From Gymnopilus junonius (lineage: Eukaryota; Basidiomycota; Agaricomycetes; Agaricales; Galerinaceae), in NCBI GenBank assembly GCA_015501075.1, contig JADNYJ010000046.1:62001-126000 (forward strand): DNA of 64,000 nt, written 5' to 3'. Made by a program: the position numbers and the translations under genes. Below are positions 36,565 through 46,705 of this stretch, piece after piece. Every line of letters starts with the position of its first letter. Position 1 is the stretch's first letter. The notes beneath the pieces are model-generated. The model had not been told where the DNA came from. It searched no databases and was given only the letters and a program-made list of their open reading frames with translations.

Positions 36565-37193
36565 TGTGCAGGTATCCCCAAATCAAGTCTGTGCTTTGCT
36601 TGAAGACGGCGGTAATGATGGTCACGACGATCTTTTGTCGGAAAACCAAGGCCCCTAATTGATCCCCGGTCGGCAACGTAGCCGGTCCTCCGGCGCTGAT
36701 GCTCATGCAAGTCTCACAAGTGCTGGGTCTTCATTCAGGTTTCCTACCTTCCTAAGGACTCTAATTCTAACGCTAATACTAAACGTTAAACCATTACACC
36801 CATAAATGTCAACACTAACCCTCGAACCAAACCTGCCACTGTATGGGGCGCAACCGAGCTCGCAGCATATAACATCACTCTCGAATGCGCACGCCGCATA
36901 GGGCCCCGTCGCGTTCCGCCCCGTGTCCACTGTGTAAACTGGTGCATGAACTTGTGCAAGATGCTTGCGTGAGCACATGCATCGGTCAAAGGAAATTGCC
37001 AACAACACTCGACGGTACATGGGTGCTTGCGCAGCCTACTGCTGCACTCTCGTAATTAACGCTGAAGGCCGAAGCCGTGGTAGTGAAGAAGATCCTACTT
37101 GTTTGTCTTAGGTACTATACAGTTGATTGATTACCCTTCCTGGCGACTTCACGTCTCCTGCAATGTGTACTGCCACGCACTAGCGATGCCCAT
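36565..37193. other. Intergenic, no gene seen
   Basis: PEX19 upstream region and 3' flank of the P450 gene. Bases up to about 36695 are also found downstream of the truncated PEX19 copy, so this is where the duplicated segment ends. Confidence 0.55.
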
Positions 37194-39345
37194 TCAGGAG
37201 CGAATTGACATCGCCTCCTCAATTAGTCGTCTTGCTTCAGGGGACCTAGGGGTGATGGAACATTCGAAAGGTATTGGATGACTACGATTCAGAGTAATTA
37301 ATCAAAGGAGAAAAGAATATTGGTAGAGTTTTAGACGCACCTTGCCAGGCCACCGGTAGTCATATATTCTCCCTGGAGGTGAATAATATTGCCATCTTGA
37401 TCTTTTTTTTTTGTGATATTGAACATGGAAAGAACACTAGCTATGCATAACCATATCTGTAACCAATCCCATGGCCCGTAAGTATCCTTTCAGTCGAAGA
37501 GAAGGTATTAGTTACAGTTCCTGAAGCCATGTATCGGCCAGGGCATATCTGCAGACCACACATCATTCTGGAAAAGTATCTAGAAATATGATAAATGAAC
37601 CTCACCTTCTACCAAATCCAAATGAGGGGAGCTCATCATCGTTCAACTCGCCGTTATCGTCAAAAAATCTGTTTGGATTAAAAAAGTCAGGCTGGTCATA
37701 TTTTGTTTCATCTCGGGTCATTGCCCTATCAACGGTATTCAGCCTGACATTTGATAATAAAATCGAAAATGCTACCAGATGTTTGCAAAAATGGTTGCGC
37801 CTGGATATACGGTGATAATGTCAATTACCCATCCGAGAAGAGGTAATGTTACCTTTTGGTATTAGAAACCCTTTGAACATAATATCCTCAGTTGCAGAGT
37901 GAGGCACGGACAACGGAAGCACAGGTCTCCACCTAAAAATCTCGCGGGTAATGGCCTCGAGATAAGGTAAAGACGGACGATCGTCAAAGTCAGGCAAGCG
38001 GTCCGGGCCGATGACTGCATCCAACATTTCCTGGGCTCTTTTCTGTATCTCCGGGAATGAGGCCATCGCGAGAAAAAATGTGCCCAAGGCAGAAGAGGTC
38101 TGAGATATCACGGGTCAACAGTAAAGATCAGGAAAATGGCATCAAGGATTCATCTCACAGGGTCAATCCCAGCTGAAGAAAGTAAGCAAAGGTTTATATA
38201 ATATCATTCCATTCTCACCTGAGTAACTAGATGCAGCAACACGTTTGATTACTTCATGTTCAGCATGGGATGGGTAATTTTCCAAGAGGTCTGCAACCAC
38301 GCAAGGAGCGGATGTCCCTGCCGCCTAACAAAATACGATGAGGAAGAGTTCAAACTAATATCTGAGACGAACCAACCATGTTCTCCATAGCAAATCTAAA
38401 TGGCAACTCCTGTAATTTGTCGAGTATAAATTTGACTTTATGAGCAGACTGCTTAAACTTCGCCCCAGGAAACCACACAGGAACAAAGCGGAGAAGAGGT
38501 ACCCAATTCACGAGGGCTTCTTCTGGAGAACCCAACTTGCGGACCTGCTCCTCAAGCTCTCCTGCGAGGCGAACAAACTTGTCGTTAGATGCAGAGAATT
38601 CATACCCATATATAGCAGACATAATGATAGAGGTTGAAAGACTAGAAAAGAGATGGTATTTGCAATTGACTAGAAGGGACAAATTAAAATTTACTTACAA
38701 TCGATAAAGATTCATAAATTGGTCTGGCGCCCTAAGGAGGCCAAATAGTAGGTCACCTATTTTCCTCTTTTGAACAAATCTGTAGGCGGTTACTGCATCT
38801 GGCCTAAGCCCGTGTTGCAAGAGGCGCCGATGACTTCGCCAGGAATCACTGTAAGCCATCAAAGTCACATTGAAATCCCATCCCATGCTGAGATTCATGA
38901 GCTTTCATGTGGAGTATTCAGTTCCAGATAATCAACTTACAGTTTGAACATGGGGACATATGGACGACCAGAAGATATATACGACCTTTTCTCCAAAAGT
39001 TCAAGTGCATCTTCAAGCGAATTCAAAACAATTACATGTTGGCTGTAGGTCCTATAATGGATAAGGTTGCCTGAAAACCTCTTAGAGACAGAAATCACGC
39101 AGCAAAGAGTAAAAGTTCCTGCCATATAATTTGCCCCACTCAACGTAAGTTAGCCATGGCTTTATCGAGGGTACTTGACTGCGGTTCCCAGAAATAAGGC
39201 TGCTAATTGGGGGACCCGGTGGATAAGGAGCCCGACGAAGCAATAATCTTGCCAAAGCCCAGCATAAGGCCACGATTACAGTAAGCACTGTCACTGTCAT
39301 TGCAGGAAAGGAACTTGTTAGTCGACCTTGATCAGCGAAAAGCAT
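37194..39345 (-). CDS. Cytochrome P450 monooxygenase, candidate tailoring enzyme of the cluster
   Basis: ER-anchored haem monooxygenase of the fungal CYP type often found in natural-product clusters. From 39345 the N-terminal anchor (VTVLTVIVALCWALARLLL) is followed by APYPPGPPISSLISGN and ALELLEKRSYISSGRP. The C-helix reads SWRSHRRLLQHGL and the I-helix reads SAGIDPTSSALGTFF, with Asp-Pro-Thr where Asp/Glu-Thr-Thr is usual. The ExxR motif is in AITREIFRWRPVLPL, then FFNPNRFF, and the haem loop FGFGRRICPGRYMASG carries the Cys ligand. The C-terminus HPIPFECSITPRSPEARRLI completes it. About a dozen short introns all keep frame; the first appears to use a GC donor (exon end KLYG, next exon GNLIHYR). 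A 10-A run in the last third is in frame. The gene is intact. It lies about 7 kb from the borosin gene. Confidence 0.92.
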
Positions 39346-39386
39346 GGTTCTTTGGGTAGATGAAAAAGATTCCAGAGCCGGAAAAG

Positions 39387-39393
39387 TTTTATA
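39387..39393 (-). promoter_or_regulatory. TATA box of the P450 gene
   Basis: TATAAAA on the minus strand, about 42-48 bp before the start codon at 39345. Confidence 0.55.
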
Positions 39394-39923
39394 GCACTAT
39401 ATCATCGCTGCTGTCACTGTTGTCACTCGATAAGACCGTTGCCGTCATGGGATCCATGCCTAACGGGTTCAGCCACTCAAGTCTGCTTTATGTTTTGCCT
39501 CCTTAGTAGTGACAGATCATCAAGCTTCCCAGGTTTACGGAATTCCCAGGACCGTGAACATTATTGACAAAGTAAGGACCACAAAGAAGCAGTGGCTACT
39601 GACACTGTCAGTTTTTGGCAAGCTTTCGAGCTGGCTGTCAGACTTTCCCACTATATGTGGGCGAACCACAGCTGGTCTACACTGGGGTTTTATGACAGGT
39701 CGTCATTCTGCAAAATACGTGTTTGGTATCCGGCAGTATGCATTTCCGAAGTTCAGTCCAAGTTCAGTCGGACCTCCTGTGAGAATTCTAACATATAAAA
39801 TGACAGAATAACACGGGATTACGGTGACCTCGTCGATTTATCCTTTACTTAAGTATGAAAACCCTATAAATTTACATTATCTTCCGTTTCCTCCCGATGC
39901 GTTTCAGCGCTCATACTACCACC
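39394..39923. other. Intergenic, no gene seen
   Basis: Upstream region of the P450 gene up to the hAT-like element. CTACCACC at 39916-39923 is the left target-site duplication. Confidence 0.5.
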
Positions 39924-40667
39924 TAAGGCTCCAACCATATAGTATACGTATAGGGTCGACAACTTAAATATACGGATACGGTTGTTTAGTGTATATTTAC
40001 TGTATATATACGGTTATACGGCTAGTTGTATACGGTTCCAAAAAAGAAATAAAAATATTTTTTCTATTTACGAAAAACAGAGTTCTACGGCCGCCTATGG
40101 GTCAATCCTTCTTGCCTGACATGCTCCTATGCTTTTTGCGAGGTGCTGTAAGCTCGTCCGGGTCTCTCCAGTTGAAAAGGCCACTCCGAATCCACACCTT
40201 TGCTAATAATGCCTCCCGAATAGTCTTGTCGCGCATTGATAATGAATGGCAAGCAATTTGAAATTCAGTGATGCAGTGATCGGCATTGCAACTCAGGGGG
40301 AGGGGTTAAAACAGCAGTTCATGGAGGAAAGCACAGATATATTGGGTTGTAGTGAGGTATAACGATGAAATGAATGGAAAAGGGATATCACGAAGGGCAG
40401 ATCAGCCCACAGCGTACGCGTTGAAAGCCTTTGCTGGTGTTGTAGATGGTTGAAGTAAGAGATTGTGGAGTCACGAACCGTGACATCAGCGTTTATAAGC
40501 AATGCCGAGGGTGCCGGGTAAGCCACCTGAGCCTAACCGTATAACTGTACAGTATACTGTATATTTACTGTATACTGGGATTTCTCGATGGGGTCTATAC
40601 ATATACGTATACGTATACAGTATTAACCGTATATATACGGTAGGTATATAGTACGGTTGGAGCCTTA
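39924..40667. mobile_element. Non-autonomous hAT-like element, 744 bp, inside the cluster
   Basis: The ends TAAGGCTCCAACC (39924) and its inverted match finishing at 40667 are flanked by the perfect 8-bp direct repeat CTACCACC (39916-39923 and 40668-40675). An 8-bp target-site duplication is diagnostic of hAT-type elements. Both subterminal regions are crowded with TATACGG/CCGTATA motifs and short palindromes, the kind of array hAT transposases bind. A short minus-strand ORF inside reads KTIREALLAKVWIRSGLFNW and may be a leftover of coding sequence, but there is no complete transposase. Confidence 0.9.
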
Positions 40668-40799
40668 CTACCACCAGTTTGAAATCAGCAAGGCTCTGAC
40701 GATGAAAACGACCTTTTAATTGTCTATCAACACATAAAAAGTGAGTACGAATCATCACGCATCTGCATGGCGGTTCAGATAATAGATATTCGCCTTTCT

Positions 40800-42895
40800 T
40801 TAGGACCAAAATACTTTCTGCCTGTACATGCTCAATCCTTCTGTACTCGTACATATGGCACCAATGACACCGTCTGGTCTTATGAGAACAACTTTGGGCC
40901 CTTGATACGCAAGGTAATGGCGGTATGCATAACCAGCGCTGTCCTGGAGGAAGAGAAGTTCGTCTCTGCCCGCGAGACCGTCGGAGTCAGGTTTGGAAAT
41001 GCGAGGGAAGACTACAACAAAGTTACATGTTCCAACAGGAAATGACCTCACTGCCTCGAGGAGTAGGGCGTCCGCTTGAGCGTCCTGCGTGAAAATAAGG
41101 GCCGTATGTTTTGAACAAGTGAGTATCTCGAACACTGAAGTGATGAGGCCGTTCTTGATGTTTACCAAGCCAGGTGCCTCCGGTACTCTATCGCCAGCAT
41201 GTATATCGCCTTTTTCTGCCCCATAAGCTCCAGCTGATGTAACAAGGTTTTTCCTGGGTTCGACACTCAATACATCCTCATTGACGACGATTGAACTCCA
41301 GCGATAGTTGACACCAAATTGTCTTATGTCTGGTGTCCTGGTAGCAGGAGCCGACGTAATACTGTTTCCCAAAATTCGGTCGAGGATTCCAGTCGAAATG
41401 TTGAGCATCTCTTCGATGACGGGGCGTCTTTCTTCATTATATGTCTCTAGAAGTGAAGGGGGTGCGAGCCCCCGTTCGACGAGACCGAGTTTCCAGGAGA
41501 GGTTCATCTGTTTGAAGGCTCAGTAATCCCTTTATCTCAGTGATGATAATGCTTACCGCGTCTTGGATACAGGATGTAATCCCTTGACCACCGCTGGAGC
41601 TATGAATATGTGCAGCATCTAGGACAAATCAATATCTATTCATTCTGTAAAGGAGTGTATGTACCGCCTATGATGAAGACTCTACGATCCGAGAATTTGT
41701 TGGCCATACGGATGTTAGGTCTAGGCAAATCCGAAAATCATCAACCCGGCGACCTTCAGACACAAATGGAAACCATCCTACCTCCATTCCTCGATTGTGA
41801 CTAACTCGCCGAACTTGATGTCTTCTCTTCTGGTGGCTTTGATGATATGGTTGAGCAGTGCGCCTCGATCGGAAAGTAACTGGTCGACGTCGACATCTGT
41901 TCCACCAACAACGTACTGGAAAAGAGACTTGCTGTGTTCAACGGGTCTTAGTCCAACCCCGTCACGGCCAATATCTCCCCACCGATGAGAATACTGGACG
42001 ACGTTAATATCAAATTATTGTGCTGATTCAATATTCATTACCTCTCTATCAAGGCCTTCTATAATGTGAATGTCGCCATTTATGAATCGTTGTTTGTCCC
42101 TCGTCTCTCCGTCATAAGAGAAACCTGCTAATTTCCGAACCACACCTTTACCAACATGAGTTTCAGAACTAAATCTGCACCTATGCCCTTACCTTTGGCT
42201 CCGTCCGCCCCGATAACCCAACCATACTCACACAATTCCTCGGTCTGACGTTCATTCTCATCTCGACGGATGCGAACAGTTACCCCTTTATCTGTTTGTT
42301 CAAAGCCCGTCAATATCAGTCCGGACTCAACCTTAAGTCCGAATCGATCTTGCAAGTGCAATCGTAAGACACTTTCTGCTTTATCTTGGCCAATCATCAC
42401 AAGGTCAGGCTGAAAGGTGAAAATATGACCTGTGTTAATAACCACCTTACAGTCGCAGAAAATTGGAGGACGACTTACATATGGGATATCAGGCGAAGCT
42501 TTTCCATAACTGACATGATCCCATACTTTGTCGGGCTTTTCACCATTGTGGAATACGATCTTCTGAAATGGGCCTGCCCAGCTCAGCATGTCTGGAAGAA
42601 TGCCAAGCAGCCCATACAATTCTAACGCACGAGGCTGCCGACCGTAAGTCAGTTCAGTGCTAAGGATGAATGTAACACTAACCTGGATAGCGGCTCCTCG
42701 TTGTCCGAGTTGAGGACTTTGTAACTTGTCTATGATTCTGACCTCTATGCCATTCTGCAAGAGTGCAAGAGCGAGGGCAAGACCCGAAGGTCCAGCTCCA
42801 ACCTAAATTATTGTCGAAGTCAGTTTGCACATTTCATTTCAGCTTGCTAAAACCCTTACAATTAAGATACGAGGAGTCGACTTTGTAGGAGCCAT
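40800..42895 (-). CDS. FAD-dependent aromatic-type monooxygenase (PheA/TfdB-like), candidate tailoring enzyme
   Basis: Class A flavin monooxygenase that hydroxylates or epoxidises its substrate using NAD(P)H and O2. MAPTKSTPRILI at 42895 splices to the dinucleotide motif VGAGPSGLALALALLQNGIE. Then come QRGAAIQ, PRALELYGLLGILPDMLSWA, and the middle motif CEYGWVIGADGAKG with VRKLAGFSYDGE. The FAD ribityl motif is RRVFIIGDAAHIHSSSGGQG, followed by TSCIQDAMNLSWKLGLVERG. The C-terminal thioredoxin-like domain of the phenol-hydroxylase branch is present (SFPVGTCNFVVVFPRI and YLAYQGPKVVLIRPDGVIG), ending at 40800. All introns are short and keep frame. The gene looks intact. It is divergent from the NTF2-like gene, with 1180 bp between them. 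A TATA box lies about 30 bp upstream. Confidence 0.92.
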
Positions 42896-42922
42896 GTAGA
42901 TTTGTCGTATCGTCTCCTGATT

Positions 42923-42929
42923 GTTTATA
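42923..42929 (-). promoter_or_regulatory. TATA box of the FAD monooxygenase gene
   Basis: TATAAAC on the minus strand, 28-34 bp before the start codon at 42895. Confidence 0.5.
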
Positions 42930-44012
42930 AGTAGTCTCTCACGGAGATTGTATGAGGGAAAGGCTATGTTTCTGTTTCTCGGCACTTCCTGACTGAGTAG
43001 CACAATAATATGGCTTTATCACACCGTATCATCTGGCTTAAAGCTGATCTGATACATTTGGCAAGACAGGAAGATGAGTCAGGTTGAAAATTTGATTCCC
43101 TTATTCCAGGCTCAAAATAAAATGGGGTGTTGGAGAGCGTTTGTGGAACTCCGAACTCCTGATAGAAAGACAGTCCTCTCACCGCATCATACTGTTATGG
43201 GGTATCTGTGGCAGCTTTGGAATTAGCCTGACATGGAACCAAAGTCCTGCTGAGACGTTCAGACCATATTCAATGAATGCCGTTGAACTTCCTCTGAACT
43301 TTATCTATTATTGACGCGTATCTTGCGAGCGCCAGACCCCAGTCACCCAACTATCATTGACACTTCCATAACGACTTTGCTCTTTTATTCTTATGGGGAC
43401 TATCTCAATGGAAGTATCCCTCATGACAATTAGAACAGCAAGAAGGTGACATCGTCCATGATATTTCTCTAGCTCCTCCTCCTATCAAATCTTATACTTG
43501 CCTGGTAAAAGGTTGATGTCGTAAAGTACCATCTGCCACTGTTAAACTAGTACTCATGCTGAAGAAATACCTTTGAGGGCAGCTTGCAAGCTGTTATTCA
43601 TCCTTAGGCCAGGAGATGTCTTTGGTTCTTTAAAGCACCATACCCGATAAAAGGATCTGTGGCATTGTGAAATTTTATTTGAAAGGGCGACAAGAGTTTA
43701 ACCTCGTGAGTGGTGTAATTTACCTATTGATAAGCGCTGCTTCCGGTTGACATCACCAAACATCGGGGAAAAAGAATCCCGAGGGAACCCATCATTACGA
43801 AGGGTCAACAAATGACTAGAGAACTCCTCGTGTGGACTGATACTTCAAGTTGAGCATAACTTAACTTGAAGGGAAAATAGTAACAGATCTTTGTGAACTA
43901 CATCGTGACATTACTCCTCGGAGCTCACTATCTCCGACTTAGTACAGGATCACGAAGAGGAATTACAGCTGCTTCTTGAAGGAGATGACTTAACATAACT
44001 AGCACTTCCAGG

Positions 44013-44019
44013 TATAAAG
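44013..44019 (+). promoter_or_regulatory. TATA box of the NTF2-like gene
   Basis: TATAAAG, 57-63 bp before the start codon at 44076. Confidence 0.6.
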
Positions 44020-44075
44020 ACCACATCTCTTCATGACCAGGCGTTCATACCCACTTCCACCTCTGAAACTACGAG

Positions 44076-44625
44076 ATGTCCGACACCGCCAAAGTCCGCG
44101 CTATCCGTGAATATATCACCAAGGTCGACAAAGGCGACATCCCTGGAGCAAACATCTTTGTTGCTCAGAACTTCTCATACAACCACACCGCCAGCGGTGG
44201 TGCCGCTGCCTACTCTGCTGGGAAAACGTTGACCAAGGATCAAGTGAACGAGGTCCAGGCAGCCCTTCAGAACAACTTCAAGGCTATCAAGGTTGGATCT
44301 TCCACCTCTTCGACAATTCCTCTCACTGAGTCTGCTTTTGTAGACTGAAATAGAAAGCATCACCGAAAATGGAGGCAAAGTTCAAGTTCGCGTATGTCGA
44401 AATTACTTGTGACTTGTAGCTATTATCCGGCGCTTACTTTTTTAATTAGGCCAAGACGACTTTCGAGCTCAAAGTCAAGTAAAAGATCAGTTTTTCCTAT
44501 TTATTGCCTTAGAACTCATTCGTCCAATTTTCAGAGAAGTTCCCTTTACCGCTGAATATGAATTTGACGGCGACAAGATTTCTGCAGTACATGTCACCTC
44601 TGAGAGCGGTATTGTTCCAGTTTAG
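44076..44625 (+). CDS. Small NTF2-like (SnoaL-type) protein of the cluster
   Basis: About 127 aa, matching the size of a single NTF2-like cone fold. Four exons: the first ends at NNFKAIK, where GTTGGA opens a 51-nt intron closing at TTTTGTAG. Then follow TEIESITENGGKVQVR, AKTTFELKVK, and EVPFTAEYEFDGDKISAVHV to the stop at 44623-44625. The helical N-terminal half (KVRAIREYITKVDKGDIPG) and the C-terminal strands fit the fold. Without the first splice a false stop appears at 44346, so a naive ORF call would truncate it. A small NTF2-like protein is one of the genes I recall in the omphalotin cluster, which supports cluster membership; its chemical role is not established. The call is by pattern, not by a search. 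Confidence 0.7.
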
Positions 44626-46046
44626 GTGATATGTTCCCCAACTGCCTCGGAGCCAAAGTTGGCCTACTTCGGAGTTTTTCAGGACAAGATCGGAAAAGAT
44701 GTACCGTTTTAGTGGAATTTTTAAAACATACTTGACTACTGGTGTTGAGAATTGAATTTTCAGTTTGAGCCCTGTGAACCCTGCGAAGTGAAGCCGATTT
44801 CAATGAACGCTTCAATAACAGAGTAAGGCCAACAAACGGCACAGCCCGCTACTGACCTGGGTTTTTTTTCCTGTGACAGTCTGACATACGTATGAGCCAA
44901 GTTAAAAATAAAATAAAACAGCTTATTTAGCCCCAGGGGGTGACTAGGAATAACTCTTGATAGTATGAATTCTTCCAACCTAGCTGAACAATCATCCAAG
45001 GTTTTCCCAACTACCGTAGAATTCATCAGCGCCACTGGGAGCGTGAGATGTCTTTTGTATAGATGTCTTGTCATTCTCAGATTTATTTTTTTCTGAACCG
45101 CTGCCATTACCTTCCCACCACCGGTAGATTCATAATTAGAAGATCTCATGATTAGTACAAGACCCTCGACTTCACTCCGCTTCGGCCAAAGAAGAGGTCT
45201 AAGCATAATGAAGGAACAAAAAGATAGGCTATAAAAGGAGAGGAATAAATAAATGTACATGAGTTCACGACTTCTGCTTAAGTATATAGCTCACCATTCA
45301 CATGTATCTTCAATAATTCCTTAATTAAATATAACTAGCTTTGAACCGGAGGAAATTATCCGCCGAGCCAGATATGGTGCCATGGAATAATACTGTCCCA
45401 GTTCAAGAGCTGCTGAGAAAGGTGGGAGTAAAATATACACAATCTTTCTGTTTTGGTGGATTTTCCTTGTCGTTCCCCTGCATTTTCTGGCAGGGGTGCA
45501 GTTGGATTATGTGTACAGTTGTAAAGCACCTAGCATACTAAATGGGCACCAAATTCCCATGTAGCAAGCTACTCTCCAAACCTAAAAAAGTCATGAATTG
45601 ACCCAGTTATGAAGTGCGTTGACAGGTGAAATGCATGTCGGGGTCAATACCTTCGATTGGGGTCTGGAGTGTATATGCATGAGCTATGGGATTCATTCCG
45701 AGGTTCTAGTGGAAAACCATAGTAGTAGTGGAAAATCGGAATAACCATGTCCAGTATTGAATGTAAAGAAGTTGTAAAGAAGATAGCATGACCAATTACC
45801 ACGTCGCACTTGATATCAGAGATCATTTGCATCAGATTAATAATGTCTACTATTGGAAAAAGTTAGTGACCAAATTGTCATGAGACCCAAATAAGGCTCC
45901 ATAAATAAGGCGGTGGGACAAGAGACGGAAGGTATAATGGACAGCGGACTGTGATGTGTTTGTAAATAGGCGCTTACTTATCTGGATAGGGGGTCCCTAT
46001 GTCTGTCAGTGTGAGAACCGATGTCCACGGTCGGTCCTCTGGGGGG

Positions 46047-46067
46047 CGGGTGCCTTGTGGGCACCCG
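46047..46067. repeat. Short GC-rich inverted repeat
   Basis: CGGGTGCC and GGCACCCG flank a 5-base loop and form a perfect 8-bp stem. Its role is unknown. Confidence 0.5.
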
Positions 46068-46330
46068 TCTCTGAACAATCTGAGATTGAATTTAACCCCG
46101 TCGCCCGGGCTTTTGAAGATCCCACGGATAACAAGTGATGATGAAAGGATGAATGGAAGATCTAAGTATAAACCATGTCTGTGTTTAGCAATTTGTCCTC
46201 ATTAGTCGTGTTTAAATAAAGCTTAAAGCTTGATTTACTAGTCCAATGAAAGGGCCAGGATGTGAACGGTATGAAAACGAATCTCCGCACTCCTTTCTTG
46301 CCATGCCCTCAGCGCCTTAGTCAAACGCGA

Positions 46331-46490
46331 ACACCCGTCATTGGAATACAATTCTATTCTCTGCATACGATATTCACACAAATCCGATCGAACTACAAAC
46401 ACCCGTCATTGGAATACAGTTCTATTATTTCTGTTTGACCCTCTGTGTACAAATATTCACACAAATCCAGCTTCTCGAACTAAAAGTCCT
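46331..46490 (+). repeat. Tandem duplication upstream of the borosin gene
   Basis: ACACCCGTCATTGGAATACA begins at 46331 and again at 46399, a 68-bp period. Both copies continue to ATTCACACAAATCC and TCGAACTA. The second copy carries about 25 extra bases. It lies 215-375 bp before the start codon. Confidence 0.8.
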
Positions 46491-46663
46491 TCCTACATAG
46501 AACATTCTACAACATTTATATTGTCAGCTGAGTGATCAACGTTATCCGGAAAGCAGGGCATCCGCTTCAAATCCGTGTAAAGCTAGGTTCCTGTTATGAC
46601 ATCTCAAATCTTGCGTTAGGGAATTTAGGTTTTAGGAAAAGACCTCAAAAACGTCCACGGCAT

Positions 46664-46672
46664 TATATAAAG
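46664..46672 (+). promoter_or_regulatory. TATA box of the borosin gene
   Basis: TATATAAAG, 34-42 bp before the start codon at 46706. Confidence 0.6.
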
Positions 46673-46705
46673 GTCGCTGATAGTGGCACCTGTATCTACA
46701 AGGAC

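Larger units (their letters stand above)
42896..44075. promoter_or_regulatory. Divergent intergenic region between the FAD monooxygenase and NTF2-like genes
   Basis: 1180 bp with no gene. It ends on both sides in TATA boxes facing outward (42923-42929 on the minus strand and 44013-44019 on the plus strand). This arrangement would suit co-regulation of the two genes; no binding site for a specific regulator is recognised. Confidence 0.45.
44626..46705. other. Intergenic region upstream of the borosin gene
   Basis: 2.1 kb without a supported gene; a 166-codon AT-rich minus-strand ORF at 44760-45260 looks spurious. It contains a GC-rich hairpin at 46047-46067, a tandem duplication at 46331-46490 and the borosin TATA box. 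Confidence 0.5.

Noticed and set aside
35755..36603. 282-codon plus-strand ORF antisense to PEX19
   Set aside because: Shadow of the GC-rich PEX19 coding sequence; the minus-strand frame has full family similarity and a CaaX end.
39989..40261. Plus-strand ORF inside the hAT-like element as a transposase
   Set aside because: Too short, no hAT dimerisation motif, and the element has MITE structure.
44760..45260. 166-codon minus-strand ORF next to the NTF2-like gene, considered as an extra cluster gene
   Set aside because: AT-rich, no recognisable motif, partly a low-complexity hydrophobic start, and no splice signals or TATA box; best explained by chance.
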